A DNA stretch of 35,084 nucleotides from Tubiluchus corallicola (lineage: Eukaryota > Priapulida > Priapulimorpha > Priapulimorphida > Tubiluchidae), in contig JAQGDQ010001548.1 in NCBI GenBank assembly GCA_030141605.1, positions 1 to 35,084 on the forward strand, written 5' to 3'. Shown here in pieces: positions 1 through 12,900 of this stretch (position 1 is the first letter of the stretch; each line of letters starts with the position of its first letter). Under the pieces are notes generated by a model that made no database searches, was not told the origin of the DNA, and saw nothing but the letters and a program-made list of their open reading frames with translations. A program made the position numbers and the translations under genes.

Positions 1-889
1 AGTCATACTGTAACGCTTCTACTGTTTGTGTCGTGAAGTTTGGGCTTCACGATTCACCCGCCGTAAAGAAGCCATTGTGAATTAATCTACGTGTAACTGT
101 AGGAACTGGTTCGAGAAGTTAATCTAGTAAAAAGACCGGGGAGTTGTTGAGTTGATATGAAACAGAAAACATGTATATTGCGCTTTCGAAAAAGGAATAA
201 ATTTAGCGTTATGGCACAAGGAAAAGTTCTCGTTTTTGTTTTACTGTCGTCGCAAAAGTCACCACGACAATTTGTCTATTGTACTACCGTATATACTCGC
301 ATATAAGCCTACATCGCATATAAGCCGACCCCCTAAAACTGCTTTAAAATGGCCAGTTTTTGCAAAAACCCGTATATAAGCCGACCATCAACTTGTCTAA
401 TTTTACTCCATACCCAATCAACAAAATTGATCCCTTTTTATCACATATATTTATACATTTTTAATATTTTTTATCTAATGAATACAAAAAGCAGACATTT
501 ATTGAAATGTGAATTTTTTCTAAAAAAAAGTGGGTGGACGGCGATCCCCCTCCAATACACCACTGGTGACACACAACCAAATAAAGAGTCAGATAGCGAT
601 GAAAATGTGTGGCTGGAAAATTGGCATTAGTGTCTGTCCTTGTGTTCATTTTGTTTCATGCGCATATAAGTCGACCCCCTGATTTCAGTATTGTATTTTA
701 TAGTTCTAAATTCGGCTTATATGCGAGTATATACGGTAAGTGTTACATTCCATTAGCAAGAACGTCTACCAGTTGTAAAACTGTCTGTTCACGTGATATT
801 GCAATGTTTGTTATTCAATAAAACTATGTATAAACTAAACTAATGAATGTTTGTAAATTACAAAACAAACAAATAAACAAACGACAAAC
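1..889. other. Start of NCKAP1 intron 15; no exon seen
   Basis: This non-coding stretch follows the exon 15 donor. Half of it is the TA-flanked MITE at 287-736. I found no match to the next conserved NCKAP1 segment. Confidence 0.8.
287..736 (+). mobile_element. MITE, CCGTATATACTCGC family, copy A
   Basis: The termini are perfect inverted repeats starting CCGTATATACTCGCATATAA and ending in its complement, flanked by TA on both sides (285-286 and 737-738). The internal sequence repeats the half-motif GCATATAAGCCGACCCCCT. TA duplication and TIRs suggest the Tc1/mariner/pogo superfamily. No transposase is present. It is nearly the same as copy B at 22671-23098 in opposite orientation. Confidence 0.85.
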
Positions 890-948
890 CTGAATTCGAA
901 ACCAGTCAAGTCGGAAGCCCCTCAAATCAAACAAATCTCCTTCCTCAA
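890..948 (-). CDS. NCKAP1: NCKAP1 exon 15 (last exon in the window)
   Basis: The acceptor is TTTTCAG|TT and the donor CAG|GTTTGT, giving 59 nt that end in phase 0. The peptide (V)[19 protein letters not shown] matches [20 protein letters not shown]. The next exon, expected to start near AYTSV, is not present in 1-889. Confidence 0.95.
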
Positions 949-3900
949 CTGAAAATGAAGATCAAATTAAAGTTTGATAAAACAAGAAAAAATCAAGATA
1001 ACTTTAACGTACTAGCGATTCAATCCTATATACAATGACATGTTTAAGATACGTTACTAGCGACCACAATTCAATCCTCTATACAATGACATGTTTAAGA
1101 TGCGTTACTAGCAATCACAATTCAATCCTGTACACAATGATATGTTTAAAATACGTTACTAATGATCACAATTCAATCCTGTATACAATGATATGTTTAA
1201 GAGACGTTACTAGCAATCACAATTCAATCCTGTACACAATGATATGTTTAAAATACGATACTAGCGATCACAATTCAATCCTGTATACAATGATATGTTT
1301 AAGGTACGTTACTAGCGATCACAATTCAATCCTGCATACAATGATATGTTTAAGATACGTTACTAGCGATCACAATTCAATCCTGTATACAATGACATGT
1401 TTAAGATACGTTACTAGCGATCACAATTCAATCCTGCATACAATGATATGTTTAAGGTACGATACTAGCGATCACAATTCAATCCTGCATACAATGATAT
1501 GTTTAAGATACGATACTAGCAATCACAATTCAATCCTGTATACAATGATATGTTTAAAATACGTTACTAGCGATCACAATTCAATCCTGTATACAATGAC
1601 ATGTTTAAGATACGTTACTAGCGATCACAATTCAATCCTGTATACAATGATATGTTTAAAACACGTTACTAGCAATCACAATTCAATCCTGTACACAATG
1701 ATATGTTTAAGGTACGTTACTAGCAATCACAATTCAATCCTGTATACAATGATATGTTTAAAATACGTTACTAGCAATCACAATTCAATCCTGTACACAA
1801 TGATATGTTTAAGGTACGTTACTAGCAATCACAATTCAATCCTGTATACAATGACATGTTTAAGATACGTTACTAGCAATCACAATTCAATCCTGTACAC
1901 AATGACATGTTTAAAACACGTTACTAGCGATCACAATTCAATCCTGTACACAATGATATGTTTAAAATACGTTACTAGCAATCACAATTCAATCCTGTAC
2001 ACAATGATATGTTTAAAATACGTTACTAGCAATCACAATTCAATCCTGTATACAATGATATGTTTAAAATACGTTACTAGCAATCACAATTCAATCCTGT
2101 ACACAATGATATGTTTAAAATACGTTACTAGCAATCACAATTCAATCCTGTATACAATGACATGTTTAAACTACGTTACTAGCAATCAAAATTCAATCCT
2201 GTACATAATAATATGTTTAAAATACGTTACTAACAATCACAATTCAATCCTGTATACAATGACATGTTTAAGATACGTTACTAGCGATCACAATTCAATC
2301 CTGTATACAATGATATGTTTAAAACACGATACTAGCGACCACAATTCATGATATGTTTAAGATACGTTACTAGCGACCACAATTCAATCCTGTACACAAT
2401 GACATGTTTAAGATACGTTACTAGCGATCACAATTCAATCCTGTATACAATGTTATGTTTAAAACACGATACTAGCGACCACAATTCAGTCCTGCACACA
2501 ATGATATGTTTAAAACATTATACATTTCTATCTTAAGAACAGGAATAAAATGCAGGCAAGATTGCAACACAGAAAATTTCAGAAATACTGACGTTACAAA
2601 GGACTATAATAAGAGCAAATGATACCTTGTTTTATGTCCAACTCAATCATCGTGTTATAAAATGATGAAAGTATAACTGATTCTTCTTCCGGTACATGAG
2701 GCAATCGCTAAAATAAACGACGTGTGTGTAAAACAATAAAATTAATATAAAACTGAATCAAATTATCATATTTAATAAGCCTTTTCACAGTTCCAGCGAT
2801 TAATGATGATCGTGAAAAGGTCAAATGTTCAGTGTCCAGATAACACATTTGTATACACTTGACAATGCCTCACAGCCCAAACTATTATAACATTAACAGT
2901 TAACACCTAGTTAGAACTTTACCTAGTTCATTTTTTCTTGTTCCCAAGCAAGATCCTGCTAGTAAATCACACTACGCACAGACTAATGCATAATTATTTA
3001 AGCCCACGTAAAACAACGAAAGTTACTGAACTCACATGGCAGACGACTTTGCTTTACAAGTCACATGTCACGTGACAGTTATAGTTAAGACGCGTTGCTG
3101 TAGAAAACGTAACCGTAGAACTGTGCATGTGCACAACGAAACCGTGAAAAGGTTTATTATAGCAGACAATTATTTTAACTCTTTACCTCAAACGTTCCTA
3201 CTAAACAGCATCAGCTGAAAGGTATGTGAAGTCTATAATTGTGTGTTGAAGAGTTTGAGTAAAGCAAATGATAGACATAAGTGAACACTGTGGGACAACA
3301 CGGAAACACTAGTGTATTTTTTTATAATGAATGGTTTCATCCAGGTAAGTACAATAAGTCTGCGCTTAACGACTCCCGGCTTAGTGACGTTTCGTTTTAA
3401 CGACGCTTAATATTTGACGCTTGCTCCGCACTTAACGACGCACATTTCACTTTAATGATGATTTTTTTACTTTGCCTAAAGTCATTTTTTATTTGATCAA
3501 CCAAATTTCATCATATTTCAAGCATTAAAACGGTACATACTGCATTATTCGATTTTAAAAACGCACTCGTAGTGTAAAACATACAATTATTTATATGTTG
3601 TTGCTTTCAGATTGACTAACTGACTGTGAAATGCGAGTCGTTTGTTTAAGTCTCCCAGTTACGGCATGATTTTCAAGTGAATGGCAGTAACCGCCACCAC
3701 CTGGGAACTTCTATTCAGAGGTGATATATTTTATATTTATGCTTTATAAGCAGTTCTTTGCAAATTTGTTTGTTATATTTTTCGAAGTTTAAATGATAAC
3801 AGTAAAGTAACTCCAACATACTGAATGACTTGTCCTTTCCTTTAGCACACCACAAACAGTTTAAGTGATAACAATAAAAAAACCCAACATGCTGAGTAAC

Positions 3901-6900
3901 TCGTTCTTTCGTTTAGCACACCACAAACAGTTTACGTGATAACAATAAAACAAACCCAACATGCTGAGTGACTCGTTCTTTCCTTTAGCATACCACGAAC
4001 AGTTTACGTGATAACAGTAAAATAAACCCAACATGCAGAGTGACTCGTTCTTTCCTTTAGCACACCACAAACAGTTTAAGTGATAACAGTAAAATAAACC
4101 CACCATACTGAGTGACTTGTCCTTTCCTTTAGCACACCACAAACAGTTTAAGTGATAACAGTAAAATAAACCCACCATACTGAGTGACTTGTCCTTTCCT
4201 TTAGCACACCACAAACAGTTTAAGTGATAACAGTAAAGTAAACCCACCATACTGAGTGACTTGTCCTTTCCTTTAGCACACCACAAACAGTTTAAGTGAT
4301 AACAGTAAAATAAACCCACCATACTGAGTGACTTGTCCTTTCCTTTAGCACACCAAAACAGTTTAAGTTATAACAGTAAAATAAACACAATATACTGAAT
4401 GACTTGTTCTTTACTTTAATACGTAAAACTAACCTGTATCAACTCATTCAACACAACTGCATCATAACCAGACAAATACTGTACATAGTATCTTTGTAGC
4501 ACCTGATTGTATTTCTTTATCAAAGCTGGAAAATAAACATTGCCAATTAATGTAAAGATTTCATTAATAAAAAAATCTGCTACAATGTTTATTCACGCAA
4601 AAAAACAATCATTTTTTGGGAAAGAAAAATATAATGCAACCATTTTTGGGAATCCAATTTGTTGATGTAAATATTCTTAATTGTATTAATCATTTTGTCA
4701 GAATTCTGTGTTATATGAACACAAATGAAACTTGAACAACTAACCTCTTAGTTCCTCCATTCCAAACAATAATTCTGGAAGAGCTCTGAAGAAACAAAAT
4801 AACAAGTTAAACTTGTTTCTGACTTGTTCTTAACAATTATAGCAACAAAAAAAATCAAAATATTTATTTATAAAAAAAGAATAGAAAAAAGCAAGTAAAC
4901 ATGATCCTTGTAAATATTGAATAAAGTAAAGCATTATATTCTTAACTATCAAAATAAATGAAAAATAAACTCAGGCGTTGCCATAATTAACACTAAGCTA
5001 ATTAACAGTGAACTAATCCACGCAATAGCACTCTGTTTAGCAGACTTTTAAGATGGGTTATGTTGATCAAGAAGCAAAATTTGTGAACATTTGCTTTGTG
5101 AAACTTCCAACTGTGTACAAATTTGGTTAACCCTTTCATACCCGTTGTATCCCGTGGGATACGAGAATATTTTCTGCCTTTAAAATTAATAAAATTTTAA
5201 AACTGACAGTTATTTGATCTCTTAATAGTCATTTTGATTTAAGCCAATAACAATAGACTAAAAATGGTGATAAAATGGCAAACTAGAAAATCTACATAGC
5301 ATAAAAAACAAGGTACAGTACTTTAGAGACGACTTTGTACAGATCAGCATAGCATGCATACTAAATGTCTTAAATACTTTAAATAATTATCAGCAGTTGC
5401 AAAATGAAGCACATTTTATGCTTCCATTGAATCCCAATGTATCCCGTGGGATACAGGCTATATTTAGCACGTGGGCACAGGTAGAAAATAAAAATTATTA
5501 TGTGTAAACAAGATGGACATACTGAATAAAAGTACCAAGCCAAAAAATTTTTGCTTATTAAAAAAATAATTTGGGACTGAAAGGGTTAATACAGATCTGA
5601 ATGACACTTACTGTAGCGCTTAACAGTAGCTTTTCTGCAGAGAAACAAAACTGTCATGATTGCCTAGCAGCTAGTTCATATCTAAGTCGGTTTGTACAAG
5701 CAGGTCAAATACTGCAGTTGCGCTACGCCATCTACAATACCTTGACACCCACAGGTGCAGCAAGGTGGGGGCAACAAGGGCGAATCACCCCCGGACGCAA
5801 GGGTGAGAGGGAGCAAAAGTTTTCTAGAGCTCAAGAAACTGTTCTTTGTTAATTACTAATCCGAGTTTGTTAGTTAGTTAGTTTTAAACAGTGTTAATTT
5901 TCAAACTATGCTTCGTCAGAGATCATCGTAGCTAACCTAATTACTACATACAGTCTAGAAAAAAGACTAATGTTGTTACTCAACGGTGTGTGTAGGGTGA
6001 CCAGTGGCTTAGCAGATTGATAATTTTGGGAAAAACAGTGACGTTTCTCTAAATGCTGATTGTACTATTATGAAAACCTGTAGTGTTCTGTATCTTTCAT
6101 AATCTTTGCATGTTTTAATGCTGAAGCTGAATGTTTAACGACTGTCATGTTATGAGCAACTAACGTATAGAAAAGAGTTACTCTGCTGCAGTACCACAAA
6201 TCAAACTCAGGGTGATTCTTAGGAAAAATTCGCTGATCTTTATCCCATCATGCCGATAAAGGAAAGTGGGGTTCAGCATTAAATGTGTGGCTTTACGCAG
6301 AAAACAAATGATCAAAACATTAAAAGGGTAGGGGGCCAGCAGTTTTTTTGCCCCACCCCCCAGCACCACTAATAATTGCTACGCCACTGTTGAGACTATA
6401 GAATTTAATTTGCACAATTGATTACAGACGCCCCCGGTTTGATTACAGATGCCCCCGGTTTGATTACGGCAGCACTCATTTAGAGATAATACGAACACAC
6501 CTGTCAACAAATTCGTCAGGACTTCTGTTCTTCTGAGTACGAGGAATCACATGGTGTTGGTGACGCAGCACCCACTGCACCTCATCTCTCGCGAATGACA
6601 AAGCCATGAATACAAACAATGCCTGAAATATTGTATCACATTAAAGAGTAATAAACTAATGAATAATGTATTACTGATGGCAATGATGTTCTAACATAAG
6701 AAAACTGTATACAGCAAGAAAAAGTGTCAAAACTGTAATAAAAATTCTCTTGCTTATGGGAAAAAGAACAAAGCCACTGACAGAATGGCAAATGGCTGCA
6801 TGGAAAAGGAACCAGGAAAGAAATGGGTGCATGGAAAAGGAACCAGGAAAGAAATGGGTGCATGGAAAAGGAACCAGGAAAGAAATGGGTGCATGTGAAA

Positions 6901-9900
6901 GGAACCGGGAAAGAAATGGGTGCATGGAAAAGGAACCAGGGAAGGAATGGGTGCATGTGAAAGGAACCGGGAAAGAAATGGCTGCATGGAAAAGGAACCA
7001 GGAAAGAAATGGGTGCATGGAAAAGGAACCAGGAAAGAAATGGGTGCATGGAAAAGGAACCAGGAAAGAAATGGGTGCATGGAAAAGGAACCAGGAAAGA
7101 AATGGGTGCATGTGAAAGGAACTAGGAAAGAAATGGGTGCATGGAAAAGGAACTAGGAAAGAAATGGCTGCATGGAAAAGGAACCAGGAAAGAAATGGGT
7201 GCATGGAAAAGGAACCAGGAAAGAAATGGGTGCATGGAAAAGGAACCAGGAAAGAAATGGGTGCATGGAAAAGGAACCAGGAAAGAAATGGGTGCATGGA
7301 AAAGGAACCAGGAAAGAAATGGGTGCATGGAAAAGGAACTAGGAAAGAAATGGCTGCATGGAAAAGGAACCAGGAAAGAAATGGGTGCATGGAAAAGGAA
7401 CCAGGAAAGAAATGGGTGCATGGAAAAGGAACTAGGAAAGAAATGGGTGCATGGAAAAGGAACCAGGAAAGAAATGGGTGCATGGAAAAGAAACCAGGAA
7501 AGAAATGGGTGCATGGAAAAGGAACCAGGAAAGAAATGGGTGCATGGAAAAGGAACCAGGGAAGGAATGGGTGCACGGAAAAGGAACCAGGAAAGAAATG
7601 GGTGCATGGAAAAGGAACCAGGAAAGAAATGGGTGCATGGAAAAGGAACTAGGAAAGAAATGGGTGCATGGAAAAGGAACCAGGAAAGAAATGGGTGCAT
7701 GGAAAAGGAACCAGGAAAGAAATGGGTGCATGTGAAAGGAACCAGGAAAGAAATGGGTGCATGGAAAAGGAACTGGGAAAGAAATGGGTGCATGGAAAAG
7801 GAACCAGGAAAGAAATGGGTGAATGGAAAAGGAACCGGGAAAGAAATGGCTGCATGGAAAAGGAACCGGGAAAGAAATGGGTGCATGGAAAAGGAACCAG
7901 AAAAAAATGGGTGCATGGAAAAATCAAAAATATTAAAAGTTTCATTTTAAGGACTCTTTCTGACCGTGGGAACCCTGAGTAGCACACCGGGTACCACCAA
8001 CCCTAGTGACGCCCCCGACAATTAATGTAATTAAGATGATCTAAACTGATTAAAACTTGTGACAGAGCAAAACTAACGAGTCGATTTATTCATTCCCATG
8101 TTAAAAAAGCAAAAAACAGTTTTAATAATCTGCCTCCAGATACAAAAACATGTAGTTGACCAGAAAGGACAAAACAATTTAATTACACGAGTACAATCAC
8201 TTCTGTTAACTCTTTACTTCTGAGATGAAACTAATGATGAAACAAACAATAAACAAACTTTTGGTCCCAGCAATCCTGGCTGATCTGTCAAAATCATTGA
8301 CAGCTCCTTTAATGACGTCCGTAAGAATTTTCTGCGATCTCTGTGGGTATTTGCCCTGTATAATAAACACAAAAACAATTCACAAATATAGAGGATAGTA
8401 ATAAGTAATAACTCCATGTTTTTGTAAGTATATATGACGATGATGATGATGACAATGACGATGATGAGGAGGACAATGACGACGATGATGACGATCACAA
8501 TGACGACGACGATGATGATGAGGACAATGATGATGATGATGAAAATGATGATGACAACGATGGACGACGATGAGGACGATCACAATAACAACGACAATGA
8601 TGATGATGATGATAATGATGATGATGAAAATGACGATGATGAGGAGGACAATGACGACGACGATGATAACAATGACAAAGACGATGACAATAATGATACA
8701 GCAAACTATGTATAACTCAAAGACTTCCGGACCAATGTTTGTAAGAAAACTAGGTTGCTCATCTATGTGGAACAATACACTAGTAACACTACAGCCTGTG
8801 AAAATGTCTTACTGAGTCTTTAATCAAATATCAAATAGCAATTTTTATGAATAATCAAAAATAAAATGACTGATCCACCTCTATTGTAGTCTGAGTAGCA
8901 CGGTTAATAGAATTCGGCAGTAATAATATTGTGATCTATATTGTATAATGTTGTGATTTATATTGTGATAATATCGTAAACCGCATTTGTTAAGCCATAT
9001 GTCGTGTGCAGCGGTTTGTGGTGCACACTTTTGCTCGCAATTTCCCACACAGGAAGTTGTTCGAGATACGTGGAATAATTTCAGCCAGATTCTTAAGAAT
9101 GGTCCCGGAAATTCGGTTCAAGTTAAGCGATAATTCAAGCTACACGATGTTTGTTAAAGGGAAAAACGAAAGGAAAAATCCGTTCCAAGAGATCTGTTCA
9201 GAAATGCAAGAATTCAAGTTATAACAGCTATTTGCAGTTTACTTTAGTAATAAAGATAGTCTAGTTTACTTTAGTAATAAAGATAATCAAGAAAAACTTT
9301 AATTTTACTGCCCAGCTAAACAAGAAAAGTTTGAAGTGATACAATGTCTGTTTAATAGTGAGGATTTGATATCCAGTCAATTTTATGTAAAAAGTTTGTA
9401 ATATTTAGGACGAAGGCAACAAACATTAGCATGTTTAATTAGGTGAACAATGCTTGTGTACTTACGCACTCTGCTGTGCGGCTTGCAAACATTAGCATGT
9501 TTAATTAGGTGAACAATGCTTGTGTACTTACGCACTCTGCTGTGCGGCTTGCAAACATTAGCATGTTTAATTAGGTGAACAATGCTTGTGTACTTACGCA
9601 CTCTGCTGTGCGGCTTGCAAACATTAGCATGTTTAATTAGGTGAACAATGCTTGTGTACTTACGCACTCTGCTGTGCGGCTTGCAAACATTAGCATGTTT
9701 AATTAGGTGAACAATGCTTGTGTACTTATGCACTTTGCTGGGCGGCTTGCAAACATTAGCATGCTTAATTAGGTAAACAATGCTTGTGTACTTACGCACT
9801 CTGCTGTGCGGCCTGTAGACATTAGCATGTTTAATTAGGTGAACAATGCTTGTGTACTTACGCACTCTGCTGTGCGGCCTGCAAACATTAGCATGTTTAA

Positions 9901-12900
9901 TTAGGTGAACAATGCTTGTGTACTTACGCACTCTGCTGTGCGGCTTGCAAACTTTAGCATGTTTAATTAGATGAACAATGCTTGTGTACTTACGCACTCT
10001 GCTGTGCGGCTTGCAAACATTAGCATGTTTAATTAGGTGAACAATGCTTGTGTACTTAGCACTCTGCTGTGCGGCTTGAACATTAGCATGTTTAATTAGA
10101 TGAACAATGCTTGTGTACTTACGCACTCTGCTGTGCGGCTTGCAAACTTTAGCATGTTTAATTAGATGAACAATGCTTGTGTACTTATGCACTTTGCTGT
10201 GCGGCTTGCAAACATTAGCATGTTAATTAGTAACAATGCTTGTGTACTTACGCACTCTGCTGTGCGGCTGAACATTAGCATGTTTAATTAGTGAACAATG
10301 CTTGTGTACTTAGCACTTGCTGTGCGGCCTGCAAACATTAGCATGTTTAATTAGGTGAACAATGCTTGTGTACTTACGCACTCTGCTGTGCGGCTTGCAG
10401 ACATTCTCTCACTTCACTCACTCGTTTACCCATCCTGCAAGATAAAACACGTTTGTTTTCGGTGATGAGCCCTTTCATAGTTTCACAGCGATTGATGATG
10501 ATCGTGAAAAGGTCAAAGGTTAAGTGTACACTTGACAATGCCTCATAGCCCATGCTATTGTAATACTAACAGTTTTAACAGCTAGCTAGAACCTTACCTA
10601 GTTCATATTTCTCATTCTCAAGCAAGATCTTACTAGTAAATCACTCTGTGCACAGACTAATGCATAATTAAGTAAAGTCCACGTAAAACAACTGAAGTTA
10701 CTGATTTGATGTGGCAGAGGGCTTTGCTTTACCCACATATCACGCTGCGGCTGTAGTTAAGGCACATTGCTGTGGTGCACTTAACCTTTGACCTACAGTG
10801 CGCACAAAGAAACTGTGAAAAGGCTTCTCAATTCACAACGTATAAATGTACAATGTGGACGAGCTACGCTGGACTTATCTTCATACTAATTTCAAGTTTG
10901 AAATGAATAAGTTCAAAAAGTTTGTTAAGGAAATGTGTCCTGACATTTTACATATAATTAAATCAATACGTTTTACAATGTCTTCCTGCCAGTTTATACA
11001 TTTTAAATGTTGCAGTAATTAAACATTTTAGGTAAAATAACAGAAGGCCTTAAAATGAAAACTTTGTTTCCCAAAACAAAACTGTCTGTATGCAGCGTGT
11101 TGAAGCATTTGTGTTTGTGAATTGAAAATTTATAAACATTGGTTGACATCCTTCTGTCTCGGAAGACAATGGAGTGTGCGTCAAGAGAGTCATTGATCAC
11201 ATTGATGGAGCTGCAGCTCCTCCGCCTAGTGTCGAGATACAGTGTGGGCATCTCGCAAGCCTACAGCACCTGGTATTCCTAGGCGGTCACCCATCCAAGT
11301 ACTAACCAGGCTCTACGTTGCTTAACTTCGGTGATCAGACATTACAAACATTACACATGCTATAATTACTCACCCTTTCATGGACTCAAAAAACTGCAGA
11401 ACATACGGATGAGTGTGAATGACTTCATCTCTGAACAGTTGAGTAACTAAACTGCTACTCAACGCCTGGCACCACAGTTCCGATGCACCCGGTGCAGCAA
11501 GGTGCTGATTACAAAGCATAAATCCAACTAAATCAAAAAAGAAACGCAAAAATAAAACTTCCAGCTGCCCGTTTTTGAAAACTATGTTAACGAGCTTAAT
11601 TAATTAATTATTTCAATAAATAAACCGCTATACGTTTGTCAAGTTGCCACGTCCTAATTTAGAAATCAATGATTTCATGACGACGATAATACAGACGTTT
11701 AAAGGTGTTATAAAAACAAGTGCTGCTGCCACCTTTTGCTTGAAAAACAAAATAAAAAATTGCAAAGCTCGTGATAAGGTGGAAACAAAAGAGACTGGAG
11801 CGAGATTAACTCAGGTAAAGAACTGCATTGCTAAAGGTTTGAAATGACCACATGTATGTAACTGTATTAACTCAGGTAAAGAACTGCATTGCTAAAGGTT
11901 TGAAATAACCACATTTACATAACTGTATTAACTCAGGTAAAGAACTGCATTGCTAAAGGTTTGAAATGACCACATGTACATAACTGTATTAACTGGCATA
12001 TGTATTAACTGTCACACACTACTAAGCACATTTACACTAAAGTAACAACGACCACGAACAAAGTACACCAGGCCAACAACAGCAGATAAAAACACTATAT
12101 AACAAAACATGACATGGTGTGATTTGAAATGATATATATAAGATTATATAATTACATGAATATTTTACTAAAATGGACATCATATCTATATAAATTGTTG
12201 CTTGCATTATAGTCACATGCGTTACTTGTGTGATTATAATGCAACCAATGGTGCAGGTGTTAGAGTGCATAAAAGGGAAGGTAAAAATGATGGAATGATA
12301 GTGGAGCGCGCAGGAGATGGGAATTAATAGGATTAGGTTAGTGAAACGATGAGAACGAGAATGAATATGAGATTGCTATTAAGACATTGCAAATATATAT
12401 AAACATTTATAAACAGAAGTACACTATGGGTAAGTCTGTCGCACACCGTGGGCCGGTCTGTCGCACACCGTGGGCCGGTCTGTCGCACACCGTGAACGTG
12501 AAGAAGTACACTATGAGTCAGTCTGTCGCACACCGTGAACGTGAAGAAGTGTACTAACGGTCAGTCTGTCGCACACGGTGAACGTGAAGAAGTACACTAT
12601 GAGTCAGTCTATCACACACGGTGAACATGAAGAAGTACACTATGAGTCAGTCTGTCGCACACCGTGAACGTGAAGAAGTGTACTAACGGTCAGTCTGTCG
12701 CACACGGTGAACGTGAAGAAGTACACTATGGGCCAGTCTGTCGCACACGGTGAACGTGAAGAAGTGTACTATGGGCCAGTCTGTCGCACACGGTGAACGT
12801 GAAGAAGTACACTATGGGCCAGTCTGTCGCACACCGTGAACGTGAAGAAGTGTACTAACGGTCAGTCTGTCGCACACGGTGAACATGAAGAAGTACACTA

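Noticed and set aside
1035-2351. 438-residue open frame of 17-residue repeats
   Set aside because: The unit is 51 bp with no stop in that frame; the array lies inside NCKAP1 intron 14, and a truncated unit breaks the frame near 2345.
1009-2516. CRISPR-like array
   Set aside because: Units are contiguous with no spacers, and the context is a eukaryotic intron.
3861-4322. 153-residue Cys- and Tyr-rich repeat protein
   Set aside because: 72-bp array read in one frame, inside intron 13 of NCKAP1.
6671-7950. Long overlapping open frames on both strands
   Set aside because: They are the same 31-bp repeat read in six phases and have no independent start, splice or homology support.
8434-8715. Acidic Asp/Met-rich protein
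   Set aside because: Low-complexity GAT/GAC tract inside intron 9.
9383-10192. 269-residue repeat protein on the minus strand
   Set aside because: It is the 66-bp array read out of the exon 9 frame; the unit length, a multiple of 3, keeps it open.
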